Of a DNA stretch of 40,382 nucleotides, positions 8,827-15,513 are shown piece after piece. Each line of letters begins with the position of its first letter. Within the stretch, counting starts at the first letter, position 1. The DNA comes from Paenarthrobacter nitroguajacolicus (GTDB taxonomy: Bacteria > Actinomycetota > Actinomycetes > Actinomycetales > Micrococcaceae). The notes under the pieces were generated by a model that did no database searches, had not been told where the DNA came from, and was given only the letters and a program-made list of their open reading frames with translations. The position numbers were made by a program, and so were the translations under genes. The stretch lies in contig NZ_JAQPPK010000037.1 in the NCBI RefSeq assembly GCF_029952445.1, forward strand, positions 1 to 40,382. The letters run 5' to 3'.

Positions 8827-9297
8827 TCAGCCACCAGCTTGCGCGCGACCCTCCTGCAATTTCTGCTTTAGCCAACCTAAAATCATATCCTCACTGCGGT
8901 GGTACTTCTCCTGGTCCCGGACGTAGGCAGCACCACCGACGGGAAAATCCCACTCAGGCTCGTCGTCATAGTTGTATTCTGCCGAGGCGCTGCCAGCCGC
9001 CGTAACAACCATCTTGATGCTGAACCACGTGCCCAAGCCGGGTTTATAGGCGGCCATGCGTAGCTCCTTCATGGCTCGGGATAGTTCGTACGAGCCAGCC
9101 GCATCGTTGAACGCGCCATCCGGTGAAGAAAATCTTCCGTCCGGATTGAATATATGAATCCTCTGTTCGTTTGTTGAAGCTGTAACGTTTGCAATATATC
9201 CAACCCGTTCATCGCCCGGGCCTAGCAGCCCGTGGAGAAGTCTTCCCAAGTTGTTCAATGCGTCACGCTCAGCGATAACCCCGCCTGGATCTTTCAT
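8827..9297 (-). CDS. YezG-family (DUF600) immunity protein
   Basis: A 156-residue soluble protein matching the YezG-type immunity family, whose characterised Bacillus members neutralise nuclease toxins secreted by LXG systems. Supporting features are GLGTWFSIKMVV at residues 88-99, the acidic strand SAEYNYDDEPEWDF at 105-118, and a final helix ending in DMILGWLKQKL. The ATG at 9297 has AGGA eight bases upstream; an in-frame ATG at 9306 is possible but poorly spaced. It lies 41 bases after a toxin-like gene end at 9339, the usual toxin-then-immunity order. Local base composition is more AT-rich than neighbouring housekeeping genes, which fits transfer. I cannot name the cognate toxin. Confidence 0.75.
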   Translation of the reverse strand: MKDPGGVIAERDALNNLGRLLHGLLGPGDERVGYIANVTASTNEQRIHIFNPDGRFSSPDGAFNDAAGSYELSRAMKELRMAAYKPGLGTWFSIKMVVTAAGSASAEYNYDDEPEWDFPVGGAAYVRDQEKYHRSEDMILGWLKQKLQEGRAQAGG

Positions 9298-9338
9298 GAG
9301 TTCCATCCTGATCTTCAGTCGTGGCTAAACTGTCGCGC

Positions 9339-9562
9339 CTATTTTCGGTCATCATTGGCCGGGCGCTTAGCCCGCCGCGCGGCCGTTGGGGTTGCGGCGT
9401 TGACTTTCCTGAAGACGACTTCATACTCCTGAACGGCTTCCGAACTCCATGTCTTCAGGACCGCCAGAGTGCCGCCCCTCGGCTGGCACAGGTCAACCAG
9501 CGGGTCTTCCGGAAGGTAGCCGGTGTCGGCAGCGAAGTAGGTGAGCGCTCCGACTGCTTTCA
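9339..9562 (-). pseudogene. Remnant of a second toxin C-terminus, unrecognised
   Basis: On the minus strand, beginning against the stop of the upstream immunity gene, a frame of about 73 codons reads like real protein: ALTYFAADTGYLPEDPLVDL, a Cys-Gln-Pro-Arg-Gly-Gly turn, LKTWSSEAVQEYEVVFRKV, and a basic tail RRAKRPANDDRK. It has no usable start codon or ribosome site of its own; the same frame extends upstream only as a shadow of the immunity gene. Compact strand-rich ends followed by a basic tail are typical of toxin tips, and it sits directly before the YezG-type immunity gene. I infer a truncated toxin domain. I recognise no family; a remnant of another immunity gene is possible. Confidence 0.45.
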
Positions 9563-9836
9563 GCCGCCGAAGAGCTTCTTGCCGATTTTGGCAAAGACGC
9601 CGGGCTCTTTGGAGGGGTCGATGACTTCCGGTTCGGCGGAGAAATCGGTGCCAGTGGCGGTGACGGGGAGTCGTTTGTTGGCCCAGTCGACTGTTCCGAG
9701 TTCCGGGTTGTAGACCGGTGGGGTCACGCCTTCGGCGCGGAACACCGTCCACATCCACTGCGGAATGTTGTCCAAGGTGCGCGGAAAGGCTTTGAGGTCC
9801 TGGAAGAGCGTAAGGGCGTCCGCAGGACGATCCGTT
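9557..9836. repeat. Direct repeat, copy B (3' half of an immunity-type gene)
   Basis: Counterpart of 8011-8290. The longest unbroken identical run covers the codons around NKRLPVT and VDWAN through PPVYNPELG. Substitutions elsewhere are mostly at third positions, so selection has kept the protein. Confidence 0.85.
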
Positions 9837-10204
9837 AGGTTGCCGTGGTTGTCTCGCTCGATAAGCTCGATATCAAAGGTCTCCAATATTCCTTCCCTGT
9901 CCGGGTAGAGGTAGACCTTGCAGCTCGTCCAGGTTCCGGCTCCCCGCTCGTAGGACTCACGTTGGACATTTTGAAGCCAGTAGTCCATGGATTGAATGGA
10001 AAAATTGAGAAACCCTTCCGCGTAACCCCAGACGCCGTTCCGAAGGATGTCTTCAGACCGGCTTGAGCAGGCTTGATGGACGACAGAAGTGCTTATTACT
10101 TCCTGGGCATTGAAGCCCAGGGCACCTTCAACAAAGGTTTCGGCCTGCAGTCGGTGCAACCCGCGGCGCACACTCTCGCTGTCAATCGGCCTTCCAGACG
10201 TCAT
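9560..10204 (-). CDS. Immunity-type protein, translationally coupled to the nuclease toxin domain, copy 1
   Basis: A 214-residue soluble protein, paralogue of 8014-8658. Its ATG overlaps the toxin stop by four bases (ATGA at 10201-10204), so the two are made together from one mRNA. This is the classic toxin-immunity arrangement and the best evidence for its role: binding and blocking the nuclease tip encoded just upstream. GTWTSCK is at residues 90-96 and DLKAFPRTLDNIPQW at 136-150, both lining up with the YezG-family neighbour at 8827. Beyond about residue 160 it carries an extra tail of some 55 residues, unusual for that family, ending FAKIGKKLFGG. I know no named family for the full-length protein. 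Confidence 0.75.
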   Translation of the reverse strand: MTSGRPIDSESVRRGLHRLQAETFVEGALGFNAQEVISTSVVHQACSSRSEDILRNGVWGYAEGFLNFSIQSMDYWLQNVQRESYERGAGTWTSCKVYLYPDREGILETFDIELIERDNHGNLTDRPADALTLFQDLKAFPRTLDNIPQWMWTVFRAEGVTPPVYNPELGTVDWANKRLPVTATGTDFSAEPEVIDPSKEPGVFAKIGKKLFGG

Positions 10205-10725
10205 TCGCGATCATCCTTTGTTGACGGAAGATTAGGGAACACCTTGGTCTTTCTCTTCTCATGGCCGAACTGGTGATCGACAATTACGGCCGACGGCAGC
10301 CCGGGTTTTGGCCCGGGGACGGCTTCTACCTTTAGGTGTAAGTCTAGGGGTTGTCCGGTGTCGATGCGGTGGAGAGCTTTTGTCATGAGGTCTCTTTCGA
10401 GTTGGAAAAAGGCCTGGGTGTTGGCGGGCGCGTTGGGGACTCCGTGGCCTCTGTTTTGGAACATGAGTTGGGCGAGGAGATGGGCTCCTTCGCCAGGGCC
10501 GGCGAAGAGTGAGGCGATGAGGTGGCCGCCGTCGTAGCCGGGTCCGCCGACACGTAGGCCGGCGAGTATTTGCTGCCATGCGTTGCGGTTGATGACGCCT
10601 TTGAGAAGCCCGGTGATGTGTGCCTCGACGCTCTTGGGCTTGGCGAAGTCATCGGTGATGATCGTGAAGTGGTTCTTAAGACCCCCGTCGGCTGTTGCCA
10701 CTACGTTATAGGTGACGTTGGGCAT
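10201..10725 (-). CDS. Orphan C-terminal nuclease toxin domain (DNA/RNA non-specific endonuclease type)
   Basis: A 174-residue frame that looks like the tip of a larger polymorphic toxin. GYDGGHLIASLFAGPGEGAH at residues 63-82 matches the D-x-GHLI core of secreted NS_2-type (beta-beta-alpha metal) nucleases, with the catalytic His at 68. It is followed by the Asn-containing segment LAQLMFQN and the helix FFQLERDLMTKAL, as usual in this family; the enzyme would cut DNA or RNA. The ATG at 10725 has no ribosome site and is preceded in frame by linker-like residues (LYTDATGRVERVDTF), then a stop. It is therefore a 5'-truncated tip rather than a complete gene. The stop overlaps the immunity gene by four bases. 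Whether it is expressed is unclear. Confidence 0.65.
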   Translation of the reverse strand: MPNVTYNVVATADGGLKNHFTIITDDFAKPKSVEAHITGLLKGVINRNAWQQILAGLRVGGPGYDGGHLIASLFAGPGEGAHLLAQLMFQNRGHGVPNAPANTQAFFQLERDLMTKALHRIDTGQPLDLHLKVEAVPGPKPGLPSAVIVDHQFGHEKRKTKVFPNLPSTKDDRE

Positions 10726-10920
10726 GCGCTTGTTTAGTTCGGTGGACCAGGCCCCCTGGATGCCGGCGAAGGTGTCTACGCGCTCGACCCGACCCGTCGC
10801 ATCCGTGTAAAGCGCTCAAATGTATCGGCTGTAAGGCCACCCACGCTGTCCGCATTTTAGTGCAGTGGTCGACGATGTACTCGGTGTTGGGCTGTAGCCG
10901 CTTTTGGCCAAGTCGACTAC
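10726..10920 (-). pseudogene. Degraded linker region upstream of the toxin tip
   Basis: Reading the minus strand upstream of 10725, codons in the toxin frame give ALYTDATGRVERVDTFAGIQ and then GAWSTELNKR before the ATG. A TGA interrupts that frame near 10815. Further up, in another frame, QKRLQPNTEYIVDH appears. Together they resemble the pre-toxin linker of large actinobacterial toxins (PNTEYxVD, then YxTDAxGRV), now split by frame changes. The trafficking part of the toxin is gone. This is inference from short motifs. Confidence 0.4.
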
Positions 10921-10973
10921 TTTGTCTGGATACTACCCAACCGGCGGTGCGACTTACGGCGACTGAGGGTTAG

Positions 10974-11192
10974 CTAGTGCCGTTCGCTGGTCCTCGCCAT
11001 CAAGGCCTGGAGGTCTTCGGCGACCTTTGCTACCTCACGTTGCCTTGAGGTGCGGGCAGGTTCTGATCCGTGGGTTGTCTGCCGGGCCGGCCGGTTGGCT
11101 GTGCGGGTTTGACGGTGAGCCTGCGGATCTCGGGCAGGTGCGTCAACGGTGACGGCGCCCTGCAGGGGATCGTGGAAGAGAGGGAAGTTCAT
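10974..11192 (-). CDS. Possible small hypothetical protein
   Basis: A 72-codon frame starting MNFPLFHDPLQGAVTVDAP, with many Arg, Thr and Gln and a helical end (REVAKVAEDLQALMARTS). A purine-rich AGGATCAGGGACC precedes the ATG. It lies in the 574-base stretch 10726-11299 between the toxin remnant and the MarR gene, where nothing else is convincing. The C-terminal helix could be a fragment of the lost toxin. It may well be non-coding. Confidence 0.25.
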   Translation of the reverse strand: MNFPLFHDPLQGAVTVDAPARDPQAHRQTRTANRPARQTTHGSEPARTSRQREVAKVAEDLQALMARTSERH

Positions 11193-11299
11193 GGTCCCTG
11201 ATCCTGACACAAGCGGACGGCCGCCCGATATGGACAATTGCATACCGCCTGCGCAGGCCACTGTGCAGCTGTCCATGAGGCTGTGTCAGCCCCGGGGAT

Positions 11300-11779
11300 T
11301 CACGAAGTTTGGTTGGAAGGCGGACCCCACAGCGCCTTCTTCAGCAGCGCCCTCAGCTCCGCGTTCTCTTCCTCACTGAGCGCTGCCAGCTGAGTTTCCT
11401 CGCACGCTTCCAGCGCTGCCCGGGCCTTGTTGTGGATCCGCCGGCCTTCAGCCGTAGAGACGATGATCTTCGCACGCCGGTCTTGCTTCCCTTGGGCCCG
11501 TTTGACGAGGCCCCGGTGTTCGAGGTCGTCAACCAGGCTGACTACCTGGCTGGGGTCCAGGCTGAGGAAGTCGGCGAGCTCGCGCTGCGTGGGTTCCAGC
11601 CCGCTGCAGGCCAGTGTCAGCACGGAGAAGGAGCGCTCCCTGAGTCCGTAATCCGCCAGCGCCTTGTTGTTCAAGAGGGAACCCGTGGCGTGCAGTTTGG
11701 CCAGCAGGAGGCCAACATCGTTGCCGATTTTGGCTTCGGCCAGGCGCGGGGTTTCCACTTCGGTGCTTTGCGGGCCCAT
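11300..11779 (-). CDS. MarR-family transcriptional regulator, probable repressor of the adjacent operon
   Basis: A 159-residue MarR protein. The winged-helix region includes TQRELADFLSLDPSQVVSLV (the DNA-reading helix-turn-helix), then DDLEHRGLVKRAQGKQDRRAKI forming the wing, with the family D-x-R signature (QDRRAK). Helical dimerisation ends flank it. The ATG at 11779 has TGGAG five bases upstream; an in-frame ATG at 11806 has no site. It is divergent from a CoA-thioester catabolic operon, with an inverted repeat at 11819-11841 between them. In Rhodococcus the MarR protein CouR represses the p-hydroxycinnamate genes and releases DNA on binding p-coumaroyl-CoA; by position and gene content this is a good candidate for the equivalent. 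Confidence 0.85.
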   Translation of the reverse strand: MGPQSTEVETPRLAEAKIGNDVGLLLAKLHATGSLLNNKALADYGLRERSFSVLTLACSGLEPTQRELADFLSLDPSQVVSLVDDLEHRGLVKRAQGKQDRRAKIIVSTAEGRRIHNKARAALEACEETQLAALSEEENAELRALLKKALWGPPSNQTS

Positions 11780-11818
11780 GACAACTCCAATAGTAATGAA
11801 AAACAATCGTTGACTTTT

Positions 11819-11841
11819 TCAATGATCCGTATTCTCATTGA
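11819..11841. promoter_or_regulatory. Candidate MarR operator (TCAATGA-N9-TCATTGA)
   Basis: Two perfect 7-bp arms separated by nine bases lie between the MarR gene and the catabolic operon. A TTGACT at 11810-11815 sits beside the left arm and could be a -35 element of the operon promoter. Binding by the MarR dimer here would block both genes. Confidence 0.55.
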
Positions 11842-11918
11842 TCATGACAAGGATCTCACGTTGACAGGGGATCGGGCGCACCGGCTTCGGCCGGTTACTG
11901 CATGCGAAGGAGCACGCC

Positions 11919-12857
11919 ATGAGCTTGAACGGCAAGGTTGCAATCGTTACCGGGAGTGGGCAGGGTCTTGGACTCGCTTACGCGAGGGAGCTCGCCCGCC
12001 AGGGTGCCGCCGTCGTTATCAATGACGTGAACGCGGAGACCGCCGCTGAGGCTGTCGCGCAGATTGAAGCCGATGGCGGCAAGGCCACCGCCGTGGTGGT
12101 TCCGGTGGGTACAACGGACGCGGCAAAGGCGTTGGTGGCGGGCGCTGTCGAGGCTTTCGGGCGTTTGGACGTCCTGGTCACCAACGCCGGGATCCTGCGC
12201 GACAAGAGCCTGCTGAAGATGACCGACGAGGATTTTGACCTGGTCATCAACGTCCACCTGAAAGGCACGTTCACGTGTGTCCGTGAGGCCTTCGCATACT
12301 TCAAGGAAAACAACATTCCCGGCCGCATCATCACCATCGGCTCGCCGACCGGCCAGCGCGGCAACTTCGGGCAAACGAATTACGCCGCTGCCAAGGCCGG
12401 GATCGTGGGCATGGTCCGTACCTGGGCTCTGGAAATGAAGAAGGCCGGCGTCACCGTGAACAGCGTGATCCCGGTGGCCGCCACTGCAATGACCAAGACA
12501 GTTCCGTACTTCCAGAAAGCGGTGGAAGCAGAGGAACGCGGCGAAGCGATGCCGGCGTTCTTCCGCCACGACCTCGGTTTCGGAACGGCCGACGACGTCG
12601 CCGGACTGATTGCCTTCCTCGCCTCGGATGAGGCAGAGGGCATTACCGGCCAGGCGATCGGTGCCGGCGGTGACCGGCTGCAGGTCTGGACCCACCCGAC
12701 GGCGGCGAGCACCGAGTATCGGGAGGGTGGCTGGAGCTATGAGGCCCTGGTGGAGAACGCCGGATCGCTCTTCGGCCCGGCGGCCTTGCAGAGCGTTGGC
12801 GAGGAATTCGTGCCGCTGCCCGAGGAACTGCAGCCCGAACCGGCGCAGGCGCACTGA
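11919..12857 (+). CDS. SDR-family 3-hydroxyacyl-CoA dehydrogenase-like oxidoreductase
   Basis: A 312-residue classical short-chain dehydrogenase. TGSGQGLG at residues 11-18 binds the dinucleotide, NAG follows the fourth strand (VTNAGIL), and the catalytic Ser, Tyr155 and Lys159 lie in IGSPTGQ and NYAAAKAG. It is longer than the usual 250 residues; the extra C-terminal part resembles the N-terminal unit of peroxisomal multifunctional enzyme 2. From its operon I infer that it oxidises the beta-hydroxyacyl-CoA made by the MaoC hydratase to a beta-ketoacyl-CoA, reducing NAD(P)+. It is first in the operon, with GAAGGAG about eight bases before the ATG. Confidence 0.85.
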   Translation: MSLNGKVAIVTGSGQGLGLAYARELARQGAAVVINDVNAETAAEAVAQIEADGGKATAVVVPVGTTDAAKALVAGAVEAFGRLDVLVTNAGILRDKSLLKMTDEDFDLVINVHLKGTFTCVREAFAYFKENNIPGRIITIGSPTGQRGNFGQTNYAAAKAGIVGMVRTWALEMKKAGVTVNSVIPVAATAMTKTVPYFQKAVEAEERGEAMPAFFRHDLGFGTADDVAGLIAFLASDEAEGITGQAIGAGGDRLQVWTHPTAASTEYREGGWSYEALVENAGSLFGPAALQSVGEEFVPLPEELQPEPAQAH

Positions 12858-12859
12858 TC

Positions 12860-13750
12860 ATGGCCACCCGTTACGAACTTGGCATCGACGCCGGGAAACT
12901 GGACGCGATCGATATGCACGTCCACCTCGAAGTGGACAGCTGCGGCCACGGCTCGCTCCCGGATGCGTTGACGGAGGCCTCGGCGAAGTACTTCAAGGCT
13001 GAGGACCGGACCCCGTCGCTGGACAGGATCGCGGAGGTGTACCGCGAACTGAACATGGCCGCCGTCGTCTTTACGGTCGATGCGCGGACGCAACTGAAGC
13101 ACGAACCGAACAGCATCCCGGAACTGATCGAGGGGGCTGCGCGGAACAATGATGTACTGATCCCGTTCGGCAGCGTGGATCCGCGCATGGGGGAGGACGC
13201 GATCGCCGGAGCGAAGCACCAGGCAGTGGAGCTCGGCGCACGCGGGTTCAAGTTCCACCCGTCGTTGCAGGGCTTTGATCCATCCAATGAGCAGTTCTAC
13301 CCGCTCTGGGAATCGCTGCAGGAACTGGGGCTGCCCTGTATTTTCCACACCGGGCAGAACGGTATGGGTGCGGGCCTGCCGGGTGGCTATGGGATCAAGC
13401 TGGCGTACTCGAACCCGTTGTTGCTGGACGCCGTGGCAGCGGATTTCCCGGGCCTGCAGATCATCATGGCCCACCCCTCGGTGCCATGGCAGGACGAGGC
13501 GAACTCGATCGCGACGCACAAGTCCAACGTGTTCATCGACCTGTCCGGGTGGTCGCCGAAGTACTTCCCGGAGTCGCTGGTGCGTTTGTCGAACAGCGTG
13601 CTGCAGGACAAGGTCCTATTCGGCACGGACTTCCCGCTGATCACGCCGCAGAAGTGGCTGGGCGCGTTCGCGGACCTGCCGCTCAAGGACGAGGTCCGCC
13701 CGAAGATCCTCAAGGACAACGCCGTCCGGCTGCTCGGGTTGGGCGGCTGA
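12860..13750 (+). CDS. Amidohydrolase family protein, candidate beta-ketoacyl-CoA hydrolase (retro-Claisen)
   Basis: A 296-residue TIM-barrel amidohydrolase of the amidohydrolase_2 (ACMSD-like) group. Metal ligands are visible: H20 and H22 in DMHVHLE, H163 in FHTGQNG, H205 in MAHPSVPW and D257 in FGTDFPL. Many relatives are decarboxylases. Here it sits among beta-oxidation genes that include no thiolase. In Rhodococcus the amidohydrolase CouO cleaves the aryl-beta-ketopropionyl-CoA of the ferulate and p-coumarate route to the aromatic acid and acetyl-CoA. I infer the same role; a decarboxylase remains possible. The ATG follows the SDR stop by two bases, so translation is coupled. Confidence 0.8.
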   Translation: MATRYELGIDAGKLDAIDMHVHLEVDSCGHGSLPDALTEASAKYFKAEDRTPSLDRIAEVYRELNMAAVVFTVDARTQLKHEPNSIPELIEGAARNNDVLIPFGSVDPRMGEDAIAGAKHQAVELGARGFKFHPSLQGFDPSNEQFYPLWESLQELGLPCIFHTGQNGMGAGLPGGYGIKLAYSNPLLLDAVAADFPGLQIIMAHPSVPWQDEANSIATHKSNVFIDLSGWSPKYFPESLVRLSNSVLQDKVLFGTDFPLITPQKWLGAFADLPLKDEVRPKILKDNAVRLLGLGG

Positions 13751-13751
13751 A

Positions 13752-14963
13752 ATGGTGACAAGCACGACGACGGAAGCCGGCGTGGGTGCCCGCCTTTACT
13801 CCGCGGCGGACTGGTACGACGCCGAAGCGCTCCTTAGCGACGACGAGCGCGCCGTGCTGGCCCGGCTGCGGGACTTCCTGGACACCGAGGCAAAGCCCTT
13901 GTTGGCCGAGTACTGGGAGCGGGGAGAATTCCCGGAGCAACTGGCGCAACCGCTGATCGACCTTGACCTGATGGAACCATTCGCGGAATCCGCACGGGGC
14001 ATCTACCAAGGGTTCCGGATCTTCGAGCTTGCCCGCACGGATGCCTCGCTGGCCACCTGGTACACCGCCCAGGCAGGGCTGTTCCGGACCGCGATCCGGG
14101 TGGGTGCCTCGGAGGAGCAGCAGAAGGAGTGGATGCCCGAGGTCATCGACTTCTCGCTCAAGGGCGTCTTCTCCCTGACCGAGCCCGAGCACGGCTCTGA
14201 CATCGCCGGTGGACTCGCCACCACCGCCCGCTTCGACGCACAGCTCGACGGCGGCAGCTGGGTTCTGGACGGCGCGAAACGCTGGATCGGGGGAGCCTCC
14301 ACGGCCGATGTACTGTGTGTGTTTGCCCGGGACGTCACCGATGGCCAGGTCAAAGGATTCCTCGTGGACCGCACGGCTCCCGGGGTGAACCTGGAGAAGA
14401 TCCACGGCAAGGCCTCGTTGCGCATGATGCAGAACGCCCACATCACCCTGAATAACGTCCGGGTCCCCGAGGCCATGCGCCTGCACAACGTGAACTCGTT
14501 CAAGGATGTTGCCGCGATGCTGCGGGCCATGCGCTCGGACGTCGCGTGGATCGCCACGGGTATCCAAGCCGGTGCGTTCGAGGCCGCTCTGGCCTACGTA
14601 AAGAAACGCCAACAGTTCGGCAGAAACCTGGGTTCGTTCCAGTTGGTGCAGGAAAAGCTGGCCCGGATGCTCGGCAACGTCACCGCATCACTTTCACTCG
14701 TGGTGCGCCTGACCGAACAACAAAGCCAAGGCACCTACCGGGACCAGGATTCCGCGCTGGCCAAAATGCAGACATCCCTCATGATGCGCGAAACCGTCGC
14801 CCTGGCCCGCGAAGTCGTGGGCGGCAACGGCATCACGCTCGCCGCCGACGTCGCGCGTTTCCACGCCGACGCCGAAGCCGTCTATTCGTACGAAGGCACC
14901 CACGAGATCAATGCGCTGATCATCGGCCGAGCCCTTACGGGCGAAAGTGCTTTCACCCGCTAA
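13752..14963 (+). CDS. Acyl-CoA dehydrogenase (glutaryl-CoA dehydrogenase-like)
   Basis: A 403-residue FAD-dependent acyl-CoA dehydrogenase. FSLTEPEHGSD is the substrate/FAD signature, WIGGA the following flavin motif, and YEGTHEINALIIGRALTG at the C-terminus carries the catalytic base E381 at the position typical of glutaryl-CoA dehydrogenase-like members. In this operon it would introduce the alpha-beta double bond into saturated side chains, for example dihydro-p-coumaroyl-CoA, feeding them into the same route as unsaturated substrates. The ATG is one base after the previous stop. The substrate is inferred from context only. Confidence 0.88.
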   Translation: MVTSTTTEAGVGARLYSAADWYDAEALLSDDERAVLARLRDFLDTEAKPLLAEYWERGEFPEQLAQPLIDLDLMEPFAESARGIYQGFRIFELARTDASLATWYTAQAGLFRTAIRVGASEEQQKEWMPEVIDFSLKGVFSLTEPEHGSDIAGGLATTARFDAQLDGGSWVLDGAKRWIGGASTADVLCVFARDVTDGQVKGFLVDRTAPGVNLEKIHGKASLRMMQNAHITLNNVRVPEAMRLHNVNSFKDVAAMLRAMRSDVAWIATGIQAGAFEAALAYVKKRQQFGRNLGSFQLVQEKLARMLGNVTASLSLVVRLTEQQSQGTYRDQDSALAKMQTSLMMRETVALAREVVGGNGITLAADVARFHADAEAVYSYEGTHEINALIIGRALTGESAFTR

Positions 14964-14997
14964 CCCGCTCTGACAACACAACTACCAGGAGGCAACG

Positions 14998-15453
14998 ATG
15001 CCCAATCTCGTCGTCGATTTCGACACCCTGCTCACCATGTCCGGCAAGGACCTGGGCACCACCGACTACCGTGAAATCACCCAGCAGCAAATCAATCTGT
15101 TCGCCGACGCCACGGACGATCAGCAGTGGATCCATGTTGATCCCGAGCGCGCGAAGGACGGACCCTTCGGCGCCCCGATCGCCCATGGCTTCCTCACCTT
15201 GTCCTTGATCATTCCCTTCTGGGGCGAGCTGTTCGACGTCGAGGGCGTCACCACCAAGGTCAACTACGGCCTGGACAAAGTCCGCTTCACGTCCCCGGTC
15301 AAGGTCGGCTCCAAGGTCCGCATGAGCGGCAGCATCGCCGAAGTCACCGAGGTCAAGGGCGGCGCCCAGATCAAGGTCAACGCCACCATCGAAATCGAAG
15401 GGCAGGAACGCCCCGCCGTCGTGGCCGAGTTCCTCGCACGCTTCTACAAATAA
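14998..15453 (+). CDS. MaoC-family enoyl-CoA hydratase
   Basis: A 151-residue single hot-dog-fold hydratase of the NodN/MaoC type. The signature FADATDDQQWIHVDPERAKDGPFGAPIAHG (given here only by its ends, residues about 37-65) holds the catalytic Asp and His of the R-hydratase dyad, and LIIPFW follows. It should hydrate the 2-enoyl-CoA, such as a cinnamoyl-CoA, to the beta-hydroxy thioester, the substrate of the SDR. AGGAGG lies eight bases before the ATG. Confidence 0.88.
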   Translation: MPNLVVDFDTLLTMSGKDLGTTDYREITQQQINLFADATDDQQWIHVDPERAKDGPFGAPIAHGFLTLSLIIPFWGELFDVEGVTTKVNYGLDKVRFTSPVKVGSKVRMSGSIAEVTEVKGGAQIKVNATIEIEGQERPAVVAEFLARFYK

Positions 15454-15513
15454 GCCGCTTCTACAAATAGACCCTTTTTCAAACCACAGTCCCTCCTCTT
15501 CGAAGGAACAGCC

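Noticed and set aside
8770..8828. A short minus-strand peptide (EFEIKAGYVWHPVHI) after the YezG-type gene as a third toxin tip
   Set aside because: It is too short to judge and could arise by chance.
8757..9005. A plus-strand frame of 82 codons over the YezG-type gene
   Set aside because: Most of it is antisense to a gene with clear family motifs, and it has no ribosome site.
11895..12854. A minus-strand open frame of 319 codons
   Set aside because: It is antisense to the SDR gene, rich in His and Arg, without a ribosome site.
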